Below, piece by piece: positions 16,444 through 24,295 of a stretch of 64,000 nt of DNA (within the stretch, counting starts at the first letter, position 1; the number at the start of each line of letters is the position of its first letter). The notes under the pieces are model-generated. The model was not told the DNA's origin, searched no databases, and worked only from the letters and a program-made list of their open reading frames with translations. Source of the stretch: JAASSS01 sp021767745 (GTDB lineage Bacteria > Pseudomonadota > Gammaproteobacteria > UBA5335); assembly GCA_034189165.1 (NCBI GenBank), contig JAXHVN010000003.1:1-64000 (forward strand), written 5' to 3'. Position numbers and translations under genes: made by a program.

Positions 16444-17859
16444 CTACGGGCTCAGGCGGCGTTCGAACAGCGGCTCGTTGCGGGCGTTGCGAAAGCCGAG
16501 GGTCAGGGCGCCGTCCGCGGCGATCTCCACCGTGCCGAAGTTCAGCCAGTCCTCGGCCGCTTGCCGGCTCGCCGGCGGCGCGGCCGGCGCGCGCGCGAAG
16601 AGCAGCTGCGGGTTCAGCGTGGGATCGGGCGTGGGCGCCTCGCCGAGGCTGGCGGCCAGCGGGCCGGCGATCGCCTCCAGGACCTCGAAGGCGGGCATGT
16701 CGGCCAACGGTCGATGAGCGAGCAGGGCCGGCAGGTGCGCATCGCCGGCAAGGAAGATCACGTTGCCGACGCCGGCAGCGGCCAGCTGGCGCAGCAGCGC
16801 CAGCAGCTCCAACTCATAGCCGCTGCCATCGCCGCCGTCGGCCCAGCCGTCCCGCTGGCCAGGCGCGCCGGTCGGGATCGACAGCGGCACGCTGCTGACG
16901 ATGACGTTCCAGGTGGCGTCGGAGCCGGCGAGCGCGCTCTCCAGCCATTGGCGCTGGGCCCGGCCCAGCAGGCTCTTGGGCCGGGTGGGATCGTCCGGCC
17001 AGCCGGCGGCATCGCGGTACTGGCGGGTATCGAGCAGGAACAGCGCGAGGTGGCGGCCCCAGCGTAGCTGGCGATAGAGCGTGCCGGCCGGCTCGCTCGG
17101 CGGCACCGGGTTGTAGTCGAGGAAGGCCTGACGTGCGGGTGCCATCAGCGCGGCGCTCTGCGGCTCGGCCGGACCGGCGTCATCGGCGATCTCATGATCG
17201 TCCCAGATGGCGATGTAGGGCCGGGTGCTGCGCAGCGCGGACAGATCGCCATCGGCCAGCGTGTAGCGCCAGCGGGCCTGGTAGTCGGCCAGGGTGCGGG
17301 CGGGCGCGGGGGCGGCGAGCTGGCTCGCGCCGAAGCGCCCGGTCGACTGACAGGGGCTGTCGGCATAGATCATGTCGCCCAGCGCAAGGAAGAGCCCCGG
17401 ATCGTAGTCACGCACCGCGCGCAGCGTCGGGAAGCCGGCACCGAGCTCGCGGCAGACGTTGCCGCCGCCGAGATCGGCGCCGAAGGCCAGGCGCACCGGC
17501 GCCGCATCCTGCGGCCGGGGCGCGGTACGAAAGCGCCCGCGCTCGCCGAGGTGCCAGCCGCGCTGCAGCGGGCCGTCACCTGCCCAGACGCGGTAGTCAT
17601 AGAGGGTGTCCGGGCGCAGGCCCTCGAGCACGAAATGGCCGGCGTGGTCGCTGTCTGCATCCACGGCGATGCGCTGCAGCGAGGGCAGCTGACGTCCCTC
17701 GCGCAGCCACAGGTTCAGCTCTGCCGCCGCCGGCGCCCGCGCCCAGAGCACGGCGCGCGTCGGTCCCACGTCGCCCACCGCCGTGTTCACGCCGCCGGCC
17801 GCCAGCGCGGGGCCGGACGGCAGCAGCGCCAGCAGCAGGCAGGTGAGCAGGCCGCGCAT
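16444..17859 (-). CDS. PhoD-like secreted phosphatase, copy 2
   Basis: 471 residues starting MRGLLTCLLLALLPSGPALA, a Sec-type signal peptide that fixes the start at 17859. Same architecture as the neighbouring copy: Fn3-like domain with AVLWARAPAAAELNLWL, then the metal motifs FGADLGGGNVC, LGDMIYADS, WDDHEIADD and FLAGDAHLPAL. Blocks such as QAFLDYNPV, LYRQLRWGRH and VPLSIPTG recur in both copies, so they arose by tandem duplication, now well diverged. Probable role: release of phosphate from phosphodiesters or phosphomonoesters outside the cytoplasm. The lipoprotein gene 17868-18221 is only 8 bases upstream. Confidence 0.92.
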   Translation of the reverse strand: MRGLLTCLLLALLPSGPALAAGGVNTAVGDVGPTRAVLWARAPAAAELNLWLREGRQLPSLQRIAVDADSDHAGHFVLEGLRPDTLYDYRVWAGDGPLQRGWHLGERGRFRTAPRPQDAAPVRLAFGADLGGGNVCRELGAGFPTLRAVRDYDPGLFLALGDMIYADSPCQSTGRFGASQLAAPAPARTLADYQARWRYTLADGDLSALRSTRPYIAIWDDHEIADDAGPAEPQSAALMAPARQAFLDYNPVPPSEPAGTLYRQLRWGRHLALFLLDTRQYRDAAGWPDDPTRPKSLLGRAQRQWLESALAGSDATWNVIVSSVPLSIPTGAPGQRDGWADGGDGSGYELELLALLRQLAAAGVGNVIFLAGDAHLPALLAHRPLADMPAFEVLEAIAGPLAASLGEAPTPDPTLNPQLLFARAPAAPPASRQAAEDWLNFGTVEIAADGALTLGFRNARNEPLFERRLSP

Positions 17860-17867
17860 GGTGCCGA

Positions 17868-18221
17868 TCAGCCGTTGGTCGCCGGCGCCGACTCGAATCG
17901 CTCGCCGGTCAGATCCAACTCCAGCACGCCGTCCGTCACGGCATAGCCGGTGCGGGCGCGGGCCTGCACCGGCCCGCCGTCGTTCTGCAACTCGATCTGG
18001 CCGGGCTCGAGCGGCCGCCAGCGGCCGGTCTCGCCGCTGCTGCGCTCGTAGGTGCCATCGGCGCGGAATTCCACGCGGGTACCGGCGGCGTTCTCCCAGG
18101 TGCCGACCAGCGGCGAGGCGGCGAGGTCCGGCTGAACCTCGGGCTCGCCGCCGCAGGCGGCCAGCAGCGGCAGCAGCAGAGCGAGGGCGGCGAGGGTGAG
18201 CATGCGGCGAATGCGGGGCAT
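17868..18221 (-). CDS. Small lipoprotein with lipocalin-like segment
   Basis: 117 residues, signal peptide with lipobox LLAAC (C23). After a short acidic linker it reads LVGTWENAAGTRVEFRADG, typical of small beta-barrel or lipocalin-like lipoproteins, and then alternating strand-like segments. The residue after the cysteine is Gly, so outer-membrane sorting is expected. An AGGAA ribosome-binding site lies 8 bases before the ATG at 18221. It precedes the second PhoD-like gene by 8 bases and is probably co-transcribed. No specific function is recognised. Confidence 0.8.
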   Translation of the reverse strand: MPRIRRMLTLAALALLLPLLAACGGEPEVQPDLAASPLVGTWENAAGTRVEFRADGTYERSSGETGRWRPLEPGQIELQNDGGPVQARARTGYAVTDGVLELDLTGERFESAPATNG

Positions 18222-18365
18222 GAAGCGGTTTCCTGCGCAAAGTCGGGTGACGCCGCGGGACCCGGCGGCGGCCGGCCGGGTCAACAGGCCGGCGATGGCG
18301 CCGTTATAACATCGACGACCGGCGCCGCGGGAGCGCCGACACGGATCGCGACAGGACAAACTCTT

Positions 18366-18992
18366 ATGAAACATATGCTGCGCATTGCGCTGTTGCCGTT
18401 GGTGCCGGGCTTGCTGCTGGCGGGTTGCTCGGACGGCGGCCCGGAGGCGGCCGGCGAGGCCGACACTGCAAGCACCGAGACCGTCGAGCAGATGACGCTG
18501 GACGCCGAAACCTCGACGGCGCGGCAGAGTCCGGCGCCGGCTGCGCCAGCGCCGGCCCCGAAACCCGCGCCTGCACCCAAGCCGGCGCCGAAGCCGGCCG
18601 CCCCGGCGCCAGCCCCATCGGCAGCACCGGCCAGCGCCCCGTCTGAGACGGTCTGCGCCGTCTGCGGCGTGATCATCGACATCGAGCCGTTGGCCAGCGA
18701 GGCGACGTCCTCCGGCGTCGGTGCGGTCGCCGGTGCCGTGGCCGGCGGGTTGCTCGGCAACCAGATCGGCGGCGGCAGCGGCAAGAAGCTGGCCACGATC
18801 GGCGGCGCCGTGGGTGGCGCGGTGGCCGGCAACGAGATCGAGAAGCGCCGGCGTAATGCCGGCGGCGCGGGCTACCGGATCAGCGTGGACATGGACGCCG
18901 GCGGCGTGCGCACGATCATCCAGCCCGATGCGGCCGGCCTGCGGGTGGGCGCGCCGGTGCGGGTGCTGGGCGATCAGGTGCTGCCGCGCTAG
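18366..18992 (+). CDS. Outer-membrane lipoprotein with glycine-zipper domain
   Basis: 208 residues. Lipobox LLAGC (C21), then a proline-alanine-lysine linker (about 58-90, repeated APAPKPAP units) suited to crossing the periplasm or peptidoglycan, a segment with two cysteines (TVCAVCGVI), and the glycine zipper GAVAGAVAGGLLGNQIGGGS followed by a second zipper GGAVGGAVAGNEIE. This is the SlyB/17-kDa surface antigen pattern. The C-terminal soluble part (YRISVDMDAGGVRTIIQP) resembles the same family. Divergent from the lipoprotein/PhoD genes. The exact role is unknown; envelope integrity is the usual association. Confidence 0.85.
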   Translation: MKHMLRIALLPLVPGLLLAGCSDGGPEAAGEADTASTETVEQMTLDAETSTARQSPAPAAPAPAPKPAPAPKPAPKPAAPAPAPSAAPASAPSETVCAVCGVIIDIEPLASEATSSGVGAVAGAVAGGLLGNQIGGGSGKKLATIGGAVGGAVAGNEIEKRRRNAGGAGYRISVDMDAGGVRTIIQPDAAGLRVGAPVRVLGDQVLPR

Positions 18993-18998
18993 CGGCAG
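18981..18998. terminator. Hairpin over the glycine-zipper gene stop codon
   Basis: CTGCCGC and GCGGCAG pair around GCTA, with the plus-strand stop codon in the loop and stem. It sits between two converging genes. No T tract follows, so a bidirectional terminator role is only possible. Confidence 0.35.
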
Positions 18999-19019
18999 CG
19001 TCGGACGGCGTTGCCGGCG

Positions 19020-19580
19020 TCAGCCGGTGGCATCGTCCGGCAGCGTCGACTCGACTTCGCGCCGGCGCTCGGGCGGGTACTGAAAGATGCTGACGGCGCC
19101 GGAGGGTTCGAAGTAGGCGCGGCGCACGGCGCCGACATCCTCCACGCCCTGCATCCGCAGCACCATCATCAGCTCCTTGCGCGACAGGCTCTGGCGGCCG
19201 AGTCCGCCCGCATTGATCCGGCCGTCCGCGATCAGCAGCACCGGCCGGGTCTCCAGCGCGTGATGCAGCGCCTGACTGCGATTGGTGACGCGGGCGAACA
19301 GGCGCTGCAGGAGCACCACCACGGTGATCACGATCATGCCGTGCAGCAGCGGCACGTGCGGATAGAACATCGGATCGCCCGTGGCCGAGCCGAGCACCAC
19401 CACGATCAGAAACTCGAACGGCGTAATCTGGCCGACGCCACGCTTGCCGATGAAGCGCGTCATTACCAGCATGAACAGGTACATCACTGCCGTGCGGCAG
19501 GCGACCTCGGCCCAGAACAGCACGTGCCAGTCCTCGCCGAGGAACATGCGCACCAGATCGAACGGTTCGTACTGCGCCAT
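19020..19580 (-). CDS. DUF421 (YetF-type) inner-membrane protein
   Basis: 186 residues. Three N-terminal hydrophobic segments (about 22-105: AVMYLFMLVMTRFIGKRGVG, ITPFEFLIVVVLGSATGD, MIVITVVVLLQRLFARV) lead into the cytosolic YetF-like domain (RPVLLIADGRINAGGLGRQS, SRKELMMVLRMQGVEDVGAV). This is the standard DUF421/YetF architecture, slightly shorter at the C-terminus than the Bacillus proteins. Function is not established; some relatives are spore or stress proteins. It converges with the glycine-zipper lipoprotein gene, and the upstream methyltransferase is about 70 bases away on the same strand. Confidence 0.88.
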   Translation of the reverse strand: MAQYEPFDLVRMFLGEDWHVLFWAEVACRTAVMYLFMLVMTRFIGKRGVGQITPFEFLIVVVLGSATGDPMFYPHVPLLHGMIVITVVVLLQRLFARVTNRSQALHHALETRPVLLIADGRINAGGLGRQSLSRKELMMVLRMQGVEDVGAVRRAYFEPSGAVSIFQYPPERRREVESTLPDDATG

Positions 19581-19647
19581 CGTGCGCCGGCTCCCGGATG
19601 GGTGGAGCAGGTATGACCGGCGCAGCGGGTGGCGCGTTCGACTGGCG

Positions 19648-20265
19648 TCAGTCCTGCGGGCGGTGGGCGCTGATCGTCTTGACCACGTCGAGAAACACCG
19701 GTTGGACCCGATCGAGCTGGAAGCCGGCGCGCACGACGTTGGCGGTGGTGACGCGGTTCATGTCCGGGCCGACGCGGCGGCTGATCGGCGTCATCGCATG
19801 CAGCATCAGGCCGAAGGGAAACAGGCGGCTGCCGGTGTGCTCGAACATGTGCAGCTCGCCGCCGGGCTTGAGCACGCGGTACAGCTGGCGCAGCCCCTCG
19901 ACGGGCCGAGGTACGGAGCAGAAGGTGCAGGAGGTGAAGACCTGGTCGATGCTCCGGTCCGGCAGGTCGAGGTCGTGCACGTCCATCACCTGGGCGCGCA
20001 GCTCGCCGCGGTAGGCGGCCACGCGCGGCGCGGCGGCGGCGATCATCTTCGGGCTGATGTCGATGCCGAGGATGCGCCGACCCGGCGGAAAGAACGGGAT
20101 GTCGAGCCCGGTGCCGATCGCCAGGAACAGGATCTCCCCCTGGCCCATGCGGCCGAACAGCGCCCGCTTGGCCGGCTCCCAGCGCTTGTCCGGGCCGATG
20201 CCGGTCATGAGGTCGAAGCTGCGGGCGGCCCGGTCCCACTTGCGGCGGGTGGCGATGTCGCTCAT
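19648..20265 (-). CDS. Class I SAM-dependent methyltransferase (UbiE-like)
   Basis: 205 residues. SAM motif I is FLAIGTGLDIPFFPPG with the acidic residue in ILGIDISPKM; later blocks VMDVHDLDLPDRSIDQVFTS and LYRVLKPGGELHMFEHTGS are typical of the UbiE/phosphatidylethanolamine-methyltransferase-like group. Start at 20265 is supported by CAGGGA upstream and by overlap with the preceding membrane-protein gene (ATGA). The substrate is unknown; a lipid or quinone-like molecule is possible given the membrane partner, but that is inference. Confidence 0.85.
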   Translation of the reverse strand: MSDIATRRKWDRAARSFDLMTGIGPDKRWEPAKRALFGRMGQGEILFLAIGTGLDIPFFPPGRRILGIDISPKMIAAAAPRVAAYRGELRAQVMDVHDLDLPDRSIDQVFTSCTFCSVPRPVEGLRQLYRVLKPGGELHMFEHTGSRLFPFGLMLHAMTPISRRVGPDMNRVTTANVVRAGFQLDRVQPVFLDVVKTISAHRPQD

Positions 20266-20648
20266 GTTCCCTGCTCCGGCGCGCTGCGCTTGAGATGCCA
20301 GTCGAGGGCGTAGACGAGGCCGAGCGCGGCATAGCCGCACAGCACGCCCAGCAGGGCTGCAGGTGCCAGCCCGAGCGGCGCCATTGTCGCCCACATCGCC
20401 GCCAGCATGCCGGCGAGCATGCCGGTCAGCGCGGTGGGCAGCATCACCTCCATCGCGCCGAAGTAGCGGAAGAACACCGCCACGCCCAGCACGCTGGCCA
20501 ATAGCATGCCGAGCAGCATGCCCGCCGGCATCGCCAGCCACATCGGCCAGCCCGGCCCGACGAGCAGGGCGCTCGCCGCGCCGGCCACGGCGCCGGTGGA
20601 GAGATTGGCCAGCAGGTCGCCGGCGATAAAATAGGCGCGTCGTTCCAT
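20262..20648 (-). CDS. Small four-helix membrane protein of unknown function
   Basis: 128 residues, mostly membrane: about four hydrophobic stretches rich in Gly, Ala and Met (TGAVAGAASALLVGPGWPMW, AGMLLGMLLASVLGVAVFFR, LTGMLAGMLAAMWATMAPLG, AALLGVLCGYAALGLVYALD), with several GxxxG-type helix-packing repeats. No family is recognised. Its stop codon overlaps the start of the methyltransferase gene (ATGA), so the two are translated together and may work as a pair. The start at 20648 (MERRAYFIAGDLL) is the only good one. Confidence 0.75.
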   Translation of the reverse strand: MERRAYFIAGDLLANLSTGAVAGAASALLVGPGWPMWLAMPAGMLLGMLLASVLGVAVFFRYFGAMEVMLPTALTGMLAGMLAAMWATMAPLGLAPAALLGVLCGYAALGLVYALDWHLKRSAPEQGT

Positions 20649-20744
20649 GGCGTTCCCCCGGCGGCGAGACATGCCGCCGGAACCCCGGCCCGGCGCCAGG
20701 GTCACTGGCGCATGCCGCCAACCCATCCAGCCAAGGATAGAGAC

Positions 20745-21854
20745 ATGCCCGCCGACTCCGCCACCGATCTGTTCCTGCCCGTCCGCCTCGGCTCGCTGTG
20801 GTTGCCCAACCGCGTCGTCATGGCCCCGCTGACGCGCAACCGGGCGCCCGACGGCCTGGTCGGCGAGCTGCATGCCCGCTACTACCGTCAGCGCGCCGGG
20901 GCCGGGATGATCCTGACCGAAGCCACGGTGATCGCACCGGAAGGCGTCGGCTATCCGAACGTGCCGGGCCTGCACAGCGATGCGCAGGTCGCCGCCTGGC
21001 GGGGGGTGGTCGAGGCGGTGCACGAACAGGGCGGACGCATGTTCGCGCAGCTCTGGCACGTGGGACGAATTTCCCTGCCGCGCTATCAGCCGGAGGGCGG
21101 GCTGCCGGTGGCGCCCTCGGCCATCCGCCCGGCCGGCGAGGCCTTCACGCCCGAGGGTGGTGCGCCTTACGAGACGCCGCGGGCGCTCGAACTCGACGAG
21201 ATCCCGGCGGTGGTCAACCAGTACGCCGCCGCCGCTGCCAACGCGCTGGCGGCCGGCTTCGACGGCGTCGAGATTCACGGCGCCAACGGCTATCTGATCG
21301 ACCAGTTCCTGCGCGATGGCAGCAACCGGCGCACCGATCGCTACGGTGGCAGCATCGAGAATCGCTGCCGCTTCCTGGAAGAGGTCGTGGAGGCGGTCAC
21401 GGGCGTGGTCGAGGCCGGCCGCGTCGGTGTGCGGCTCTCGCCGACCGGGGCGTTCAACGACATGCACGACAGCGATCCGCAGGCGCTGTTCGATCATGTG
21501 GCCACCCGCCTGTCCGGCCGCGGACTCGCCTACGTGCACGTGGTGGAGCAGTTTCCGGGGGATGAGCCGGCGCCGTTCGACTTCGCCTCGCTGCGGCGGC
21601 GCTTCGAGGGCGCCTACATCGCCAATGGCGGCTACGACCGGGCGCGGGCACTGCAGGCACGGGTCGAGGACACCGCCGATCTGATCTGCTTCGGCCGGCC
21701 CTACATCGCCAATCCGGACTTGGTGCACCGCCTCGCACTGGATGCGCCGCTGAACCCGCCGGACGCCGATACCTTCTACGGTGGCGATGCCGAGGGCTAT
21801 ACCGACTATCCGACACTGGATCAGCAGCGGGCGGCGCCCTACGCCTCACGCTGA
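20745..21854 (+). CDS. Old Yellow Enzyme family alkene reductase
   Basis: 369 residues. An AAGGA ribosome-binding site precedes the ATG at 20745, preferred over the ATG at 20712. FMN-barrel motifs: MAPLTRNRAPDG (about 26-37), QLWHVGRISLP, the active-site EIHGANGYLIDQFLRDGSN (about 181-199), RTDRYGGSIENRCRFLEEVV and C-terminal FGRPYIANPDLVHRL. NemA/XenB-type enzymes reduce activated alkenes, nitro compounds and nitrate esters with NAD(P)H. It stands alone; no TetR/NemR-like regulator is adjacent. The converging remnant downstream is a decayed copper-storage gene. Confidence 0.95.
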   Translation: MPADSATDLFLPVRLGSLWLPNRVVMAPLTRNRAPDGLVGELHARYYRQRAGAGMILTEATVIAPEGVGYPNVPGLHSDAQVAAWRGVVEAVHEQGGRMFAQLWHVGRISLPRYQPEGGLPVAPSAIRPAGEAFTPEGGAPYETPRALELDEIPAVVNQYAAAAANALAAGFDGVEIHGANGYLIDQFLRDGSNRRTDRYGGSIENRCRFLEEVVEAVTGVVEAGRVGVRLSPTGAFNDMHDSDPQALFDHVATRLSGRGLAYVHVVEQFPGDEPAPFDFASLRRRFEGAYIANGGYDRARALQARVEDTADLICFGRPYIANPDLVHRLALDAPLNPPDADTFYGGDAEGYTDYPTLDQQRAAPYASR

Positions 21855-22440
21855 GGCGATTGCCGGTTGCCCGCGTGCCGGGGGCGGGGACGGCGCACGC
21901 GTGGTGACTGCGGGCCGATCGAGCCGCGAAGCTGCCCGCCGCCTGGCGGGCGGGGCCCAGCGCTGGCAGGCGCGGGCACGGACGGCGCAATGGGTCTGCA
22001 TCTGCCCATGCCGGCGACACTTCTCGCCGCACCAGCGGCAGGCCAGCCGCACGGTCGTGACGCCCGGCTCCGCACAGTCGAGGTGCAGCCCGATGCGCTG
22101 GCGCAGCTCGGTGACGCCGGATTCGGCCTGACAGGCCCCGGGCAGGTATCGGCACAGGCCCTGCAGTGCTGGGCGCAGTCCAGTGTGACCTCGATGGCCT
22201 CGACCCGTTGCGGGAGGCTGCCCCGCCCGCGGGACGGGTGGCGAACATCCCGGCAACGAACAGGGGCTGCTCCCCTCGATGCGGGGCTCATCGTGCCGTG
22301 AGCGAGCCTCGTGCTCGGGCTCGGTTCCCGCCGGCAGCTGGCCTGCGCCACGAGTCATGACGGTGTCATCGCCGCGGCGAGCGGCTGCAACACGCGCACG
22401 ACATGCTGTCCGCTCGCCCGATCTGCGCCAGGAGCCGACC
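21855..22440. other. 586-base gap holding one gene remnant
   Basis: No intact gene is seen between the OYE and EEP genes. Its middle (21955-22201, minus strand) contains a frameshifted Csp-like remnant listed separately. The rest shows no recognised protein, RNA or clear promoter; the last bases hold the CAGGAG ribosome-binding site of the EEP gene. Confidence 0.6.
21955..22201 (-). pseudogene. Decayed four-helix copper-storage protein gene (Csp/DUF326)
   Basis: On the minus strand one frame reads VTLDCAQHCRACADTC (from 22189 down to 22142); about 10 bases later a second frame takes over with ACQAESGVTELRQRIGLHLD and then CRWCGEKCRRHGQMQTHC and RARACQRW (to 21957). Together they carry 11 cysteines in about 80 codons with the CxxxC spacing and CGEKCxxHxxMxxHC signature of DUF326 copper-storage proteins. 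Shifting frames needs a 1-base change near 22140; about 25 codons that normally lie between LDCA and the next Cys-rich helix are missing, and two expected cysteines read Arg and Trp. No start codon is evident. The gene looks dead. Confidence 0.6.
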
Positions 22441-23694
22441 ATGACCTTGCGTATGGCACTGCCGGCGATGGCCACGCTGCTGCTGCTCTGGGCGTTGCCG
22501 GCACCGGCGGGCGCCCCGGCCGATGCCCCGGTCCGCTTCGCGACCTTCAATGCCTCGCTCAGCCGCAGCCAGGCCGGCGCACTGATCGCCGATCTGCGCC
22601 GGGCGGATGATGCGCAGGCACAGGCCGTGGCCGCGATCATCCAGCGGGTGGATCCGGACGTACTGCTGCTGAACGAATTCGACTACGACCCCGCCGGCGA
22701 GGCGCTCGCGCTGTTCCAGCGGCGCTATCTCGGTGTGGCGCAGGGCGACGCGCCGGCCGTCACCTATCCCTACGTCTATGTCGGCCCGTCCAACACCGGC
22801 GTGCCCTCGGGGCGGGACCTGGATAACGACGGCAGCGTCGGCGGCCCGAACGATGCCTACGGCTTTGGGCTGTTTCCCGGCCAGTACGGCATGGCAGTGC
22901 TGTCGAAGTACCCGATTCTGACGCGGCAGGTGCGGACCTTCCGCCACTTCCGCTGGCAGGACATGCCCGGTGCGCTGCTGCCGGACGACCCGGCCACGCC
23001 GGCGCCGCTGGACTGGTACTCGGCGGAGGAACTGGCCGAACTGCGCCTGTCCAGCAAGAGCCATTGGGATGTGCCGGTGTGGATCGATGGCCGGGTCGTG
23101 CACGTGTTGGCCAGCCATCCGACGCCGCCGGTGTTCGACGGTGCCGAGGACCGTAACGGCCGCCGCAACCACGACGAGATCCGCTTCTGGGCCGACTTCG
23201 TCTCGCCCGGGCGGGCCGCGGGGTATGTCTACGACGATGCCGGCAGGCGGGGCGGCCTGCGGCCGGGCGCCGCGTTCGTGATCCTGGGCGATCTGAACGC
23301 CGACCCGTACGACGGCGACAGCACAGGGCGGCCGGTCTGGCGCCTGCTGAATCACCCGCGGGTGACCGCCGCGCCGACACCCGGCAGTGCCGGTGCCATC
23401 GAGGCGACGGCGCGCCAGGGTGGCGTCAACGCCGTCCAGCTAGGCGATCCACGGCTCGACACCGCCGACTTTGCCGACGGCGAGGGGGCAGCGGGCAACC
23501 TGCGGGTGGATTACGTGCTGCCCTCACGGGATCTGCGCATCGCCGCAGCCGGCGTGTTCTGGCCGACCGCGGCGGACCCGCTGTTCGCCCTCGTGGGCGA
23601 CTATCCGTTCGCCAGCTCTGATCACCGCCTGGTCTGGGCCGATCTCGCGCCCTGCCCGCTGGCCTGTCAGCTGCGCGCCACCGTCGGCGACTGA
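22441..23694 (+). CDS. Secreted endonuclease/exonuclease/phosphatase (EEP) family protein
   Basis: 417 residues with a signal peptide (1 to about 24). EEP core: VRFATFNASL near the mature N-terminus, the metal-binding glutamate in LLLNEFDYDP (about 83), FGLFPGQYGMAVLSKYPI, the Asp/Asn pair in VILGDLNADPYDGDS (about 280) and the terminal SSDHRLVWADL. A CAGGAG ribosome-binding site lies 6 bases before the ATG. Targets in this family range from DNA and RNA to phospholipids and inositol phosphates, so the substrate is open; the periplasmic or extracellular site suits nutrient scavenging. A strong hairpin follows the stop. Confidence 0.88.
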   Translation: MTLRMALPAMATLLLLWALPAPAGAPADAPVRFATFNASLSRSQAGALIADLRRADDAQAQAVAAIIQRVDPDVLLLNEFDYDPAGEALALFQRRYLGVAQGDAPAVTYPYVYVGPSNTGVPSGRDLDNDGSVGGPNDAYGFGLFPGQYGMAVLSKYPILTRQVRTFRHFRWQDMPGALLPDDPATPAPLDWYSAEELAELRLSSKSHWDVPVWIDGRVVHVLASHPTPPVFDGAEDRNGRRNHDEIRFWADFVSPGRAAGYVYDDAGRRGGLRPGAAFVILGDLNADPYDGDSTGRPVWRLLNHPRVTAAPTPGSAGAIEATARQGGVNAVQLGDPRLDTADFADGEGAAGNLRVDYVLPSRDLRIAAAGVFWPTAADPLFALVGDYPFASSDHRLVWADLAPCPLACQLRATVGD

Positions 23695-23702
23695 TTGCCG
23701 GC

Positions 23703-23737
23703 CGTTACCGCCCGCCATTCGGCCGCGGGCGGTAACG
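23703..23737. terminator. 13-bp hairpin between converging genes
   Basis: CGTTACCGCCCGC pairs perfectly with GCGGGCGGTAACG around a 9-base loop (CATTCGGCC), 8 bases after the EEP stop and 7 bases before the end of the opposing gene. It lacks a T run but its position between convergent genes fits a shared terminator or mRNA end. Confidence 0.6.
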
Positions 23738-23744
23738 ATGGGGG

Positions 23745-24173
23745 CTAGTAGTAGTTCCGCGTGTAGGACAGCTGCACACGCACCAGCGGGATGTCGATCG
23801 GCACCAGCCGGTCAACGCCCTGGATCGTGCCGTTGGCCGTGCTGGCCACGACGCTGCGCACGGCATCGGCCGAGCGCACCATCAGCGGCCGTTCGCGCGC
23901 CGCCTCGACCAGTGTGGCCACGGGGCCGTCACGGTTCTCGACCAGCAGGTCGACGAGCGTCGGCGCGTCATCGAGCGGCGCGAGGTCCGGCAGCGGCAGG
24001 CGCGGGCCGAGCAGCGGGATCGCCTGAATCGCATCGAGCGGCGAGCGGACCTCGAGCGTCCAGCCCTGCGCATGGACGTCGGCCAGCGCGGCCTGGTCCA
24101 TCGCCACCGGCGCCGCCTGCGCCGCGCCCGCCAGCAGCGTGCCGGCGACCATCATCAACGAGCGTATCTCCAT
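23745..24173 (-). CDS. Hypothetical secreted protein
   Basis: 142 residues starting MEIRSLMMVAGTLLAGAAQA, a clear signal peptide. The mature part has no family I recognise: it alternates short hydrophobic stretches (LDAIQAIPLLGPRLPLPDL, TLVDLLVENRDGPVATLV) and ends VQLSYTRNYY. The ATG at 24173 is preceded by an excellent AGGAGAGG ribosome-binding site, part of a leader nearly identical to that of dps in this window. Divergent from the HAD phosphatase gene. Probably periplasmic; function unknown. Confidence 0.7.
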   Translation of the reverse strand: MEIRSLMMVAGTLLAGAAQAAPVAMDQAALADVHAQGWTLEVRSPLDAIQAIPLLGPRLPLPDLAPLDDAPTLVDLLVENRDGPVATLVEAARERPLMVRSADAVRSVVASTANGTIQGVDRLVPIDIPLVRVQLSYTRNYY

Positions 24174-24295
24174 CACGTCCTCTCCTGTTGTCACTAGTTA
24201 TTGTCGTTGTCGACCGCCGGCTTGCCCGGCGGCGCCGATGGGGCTCGGATATATTCCGGTAACGTGCCTGTCCCCGACCCTGCAGCGAGCCGCCC

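Noticed and set aside
21867..22301. Plus-strand open frame in the 586-base gap
   Set aside because: No family resemblance; the minus strand of the same bases shows the Csp-like cysteine pattern, which explains the region better.
24210..24260. CCGCCGG-CTTGC-CCGGCGG hairpin before the HAD gene, considered as a riboswitch or attenuator
   Set aside because: Too short, no terminator partner or conserved aptamer; GC-rich hairpins are frequent by chance at this composition.
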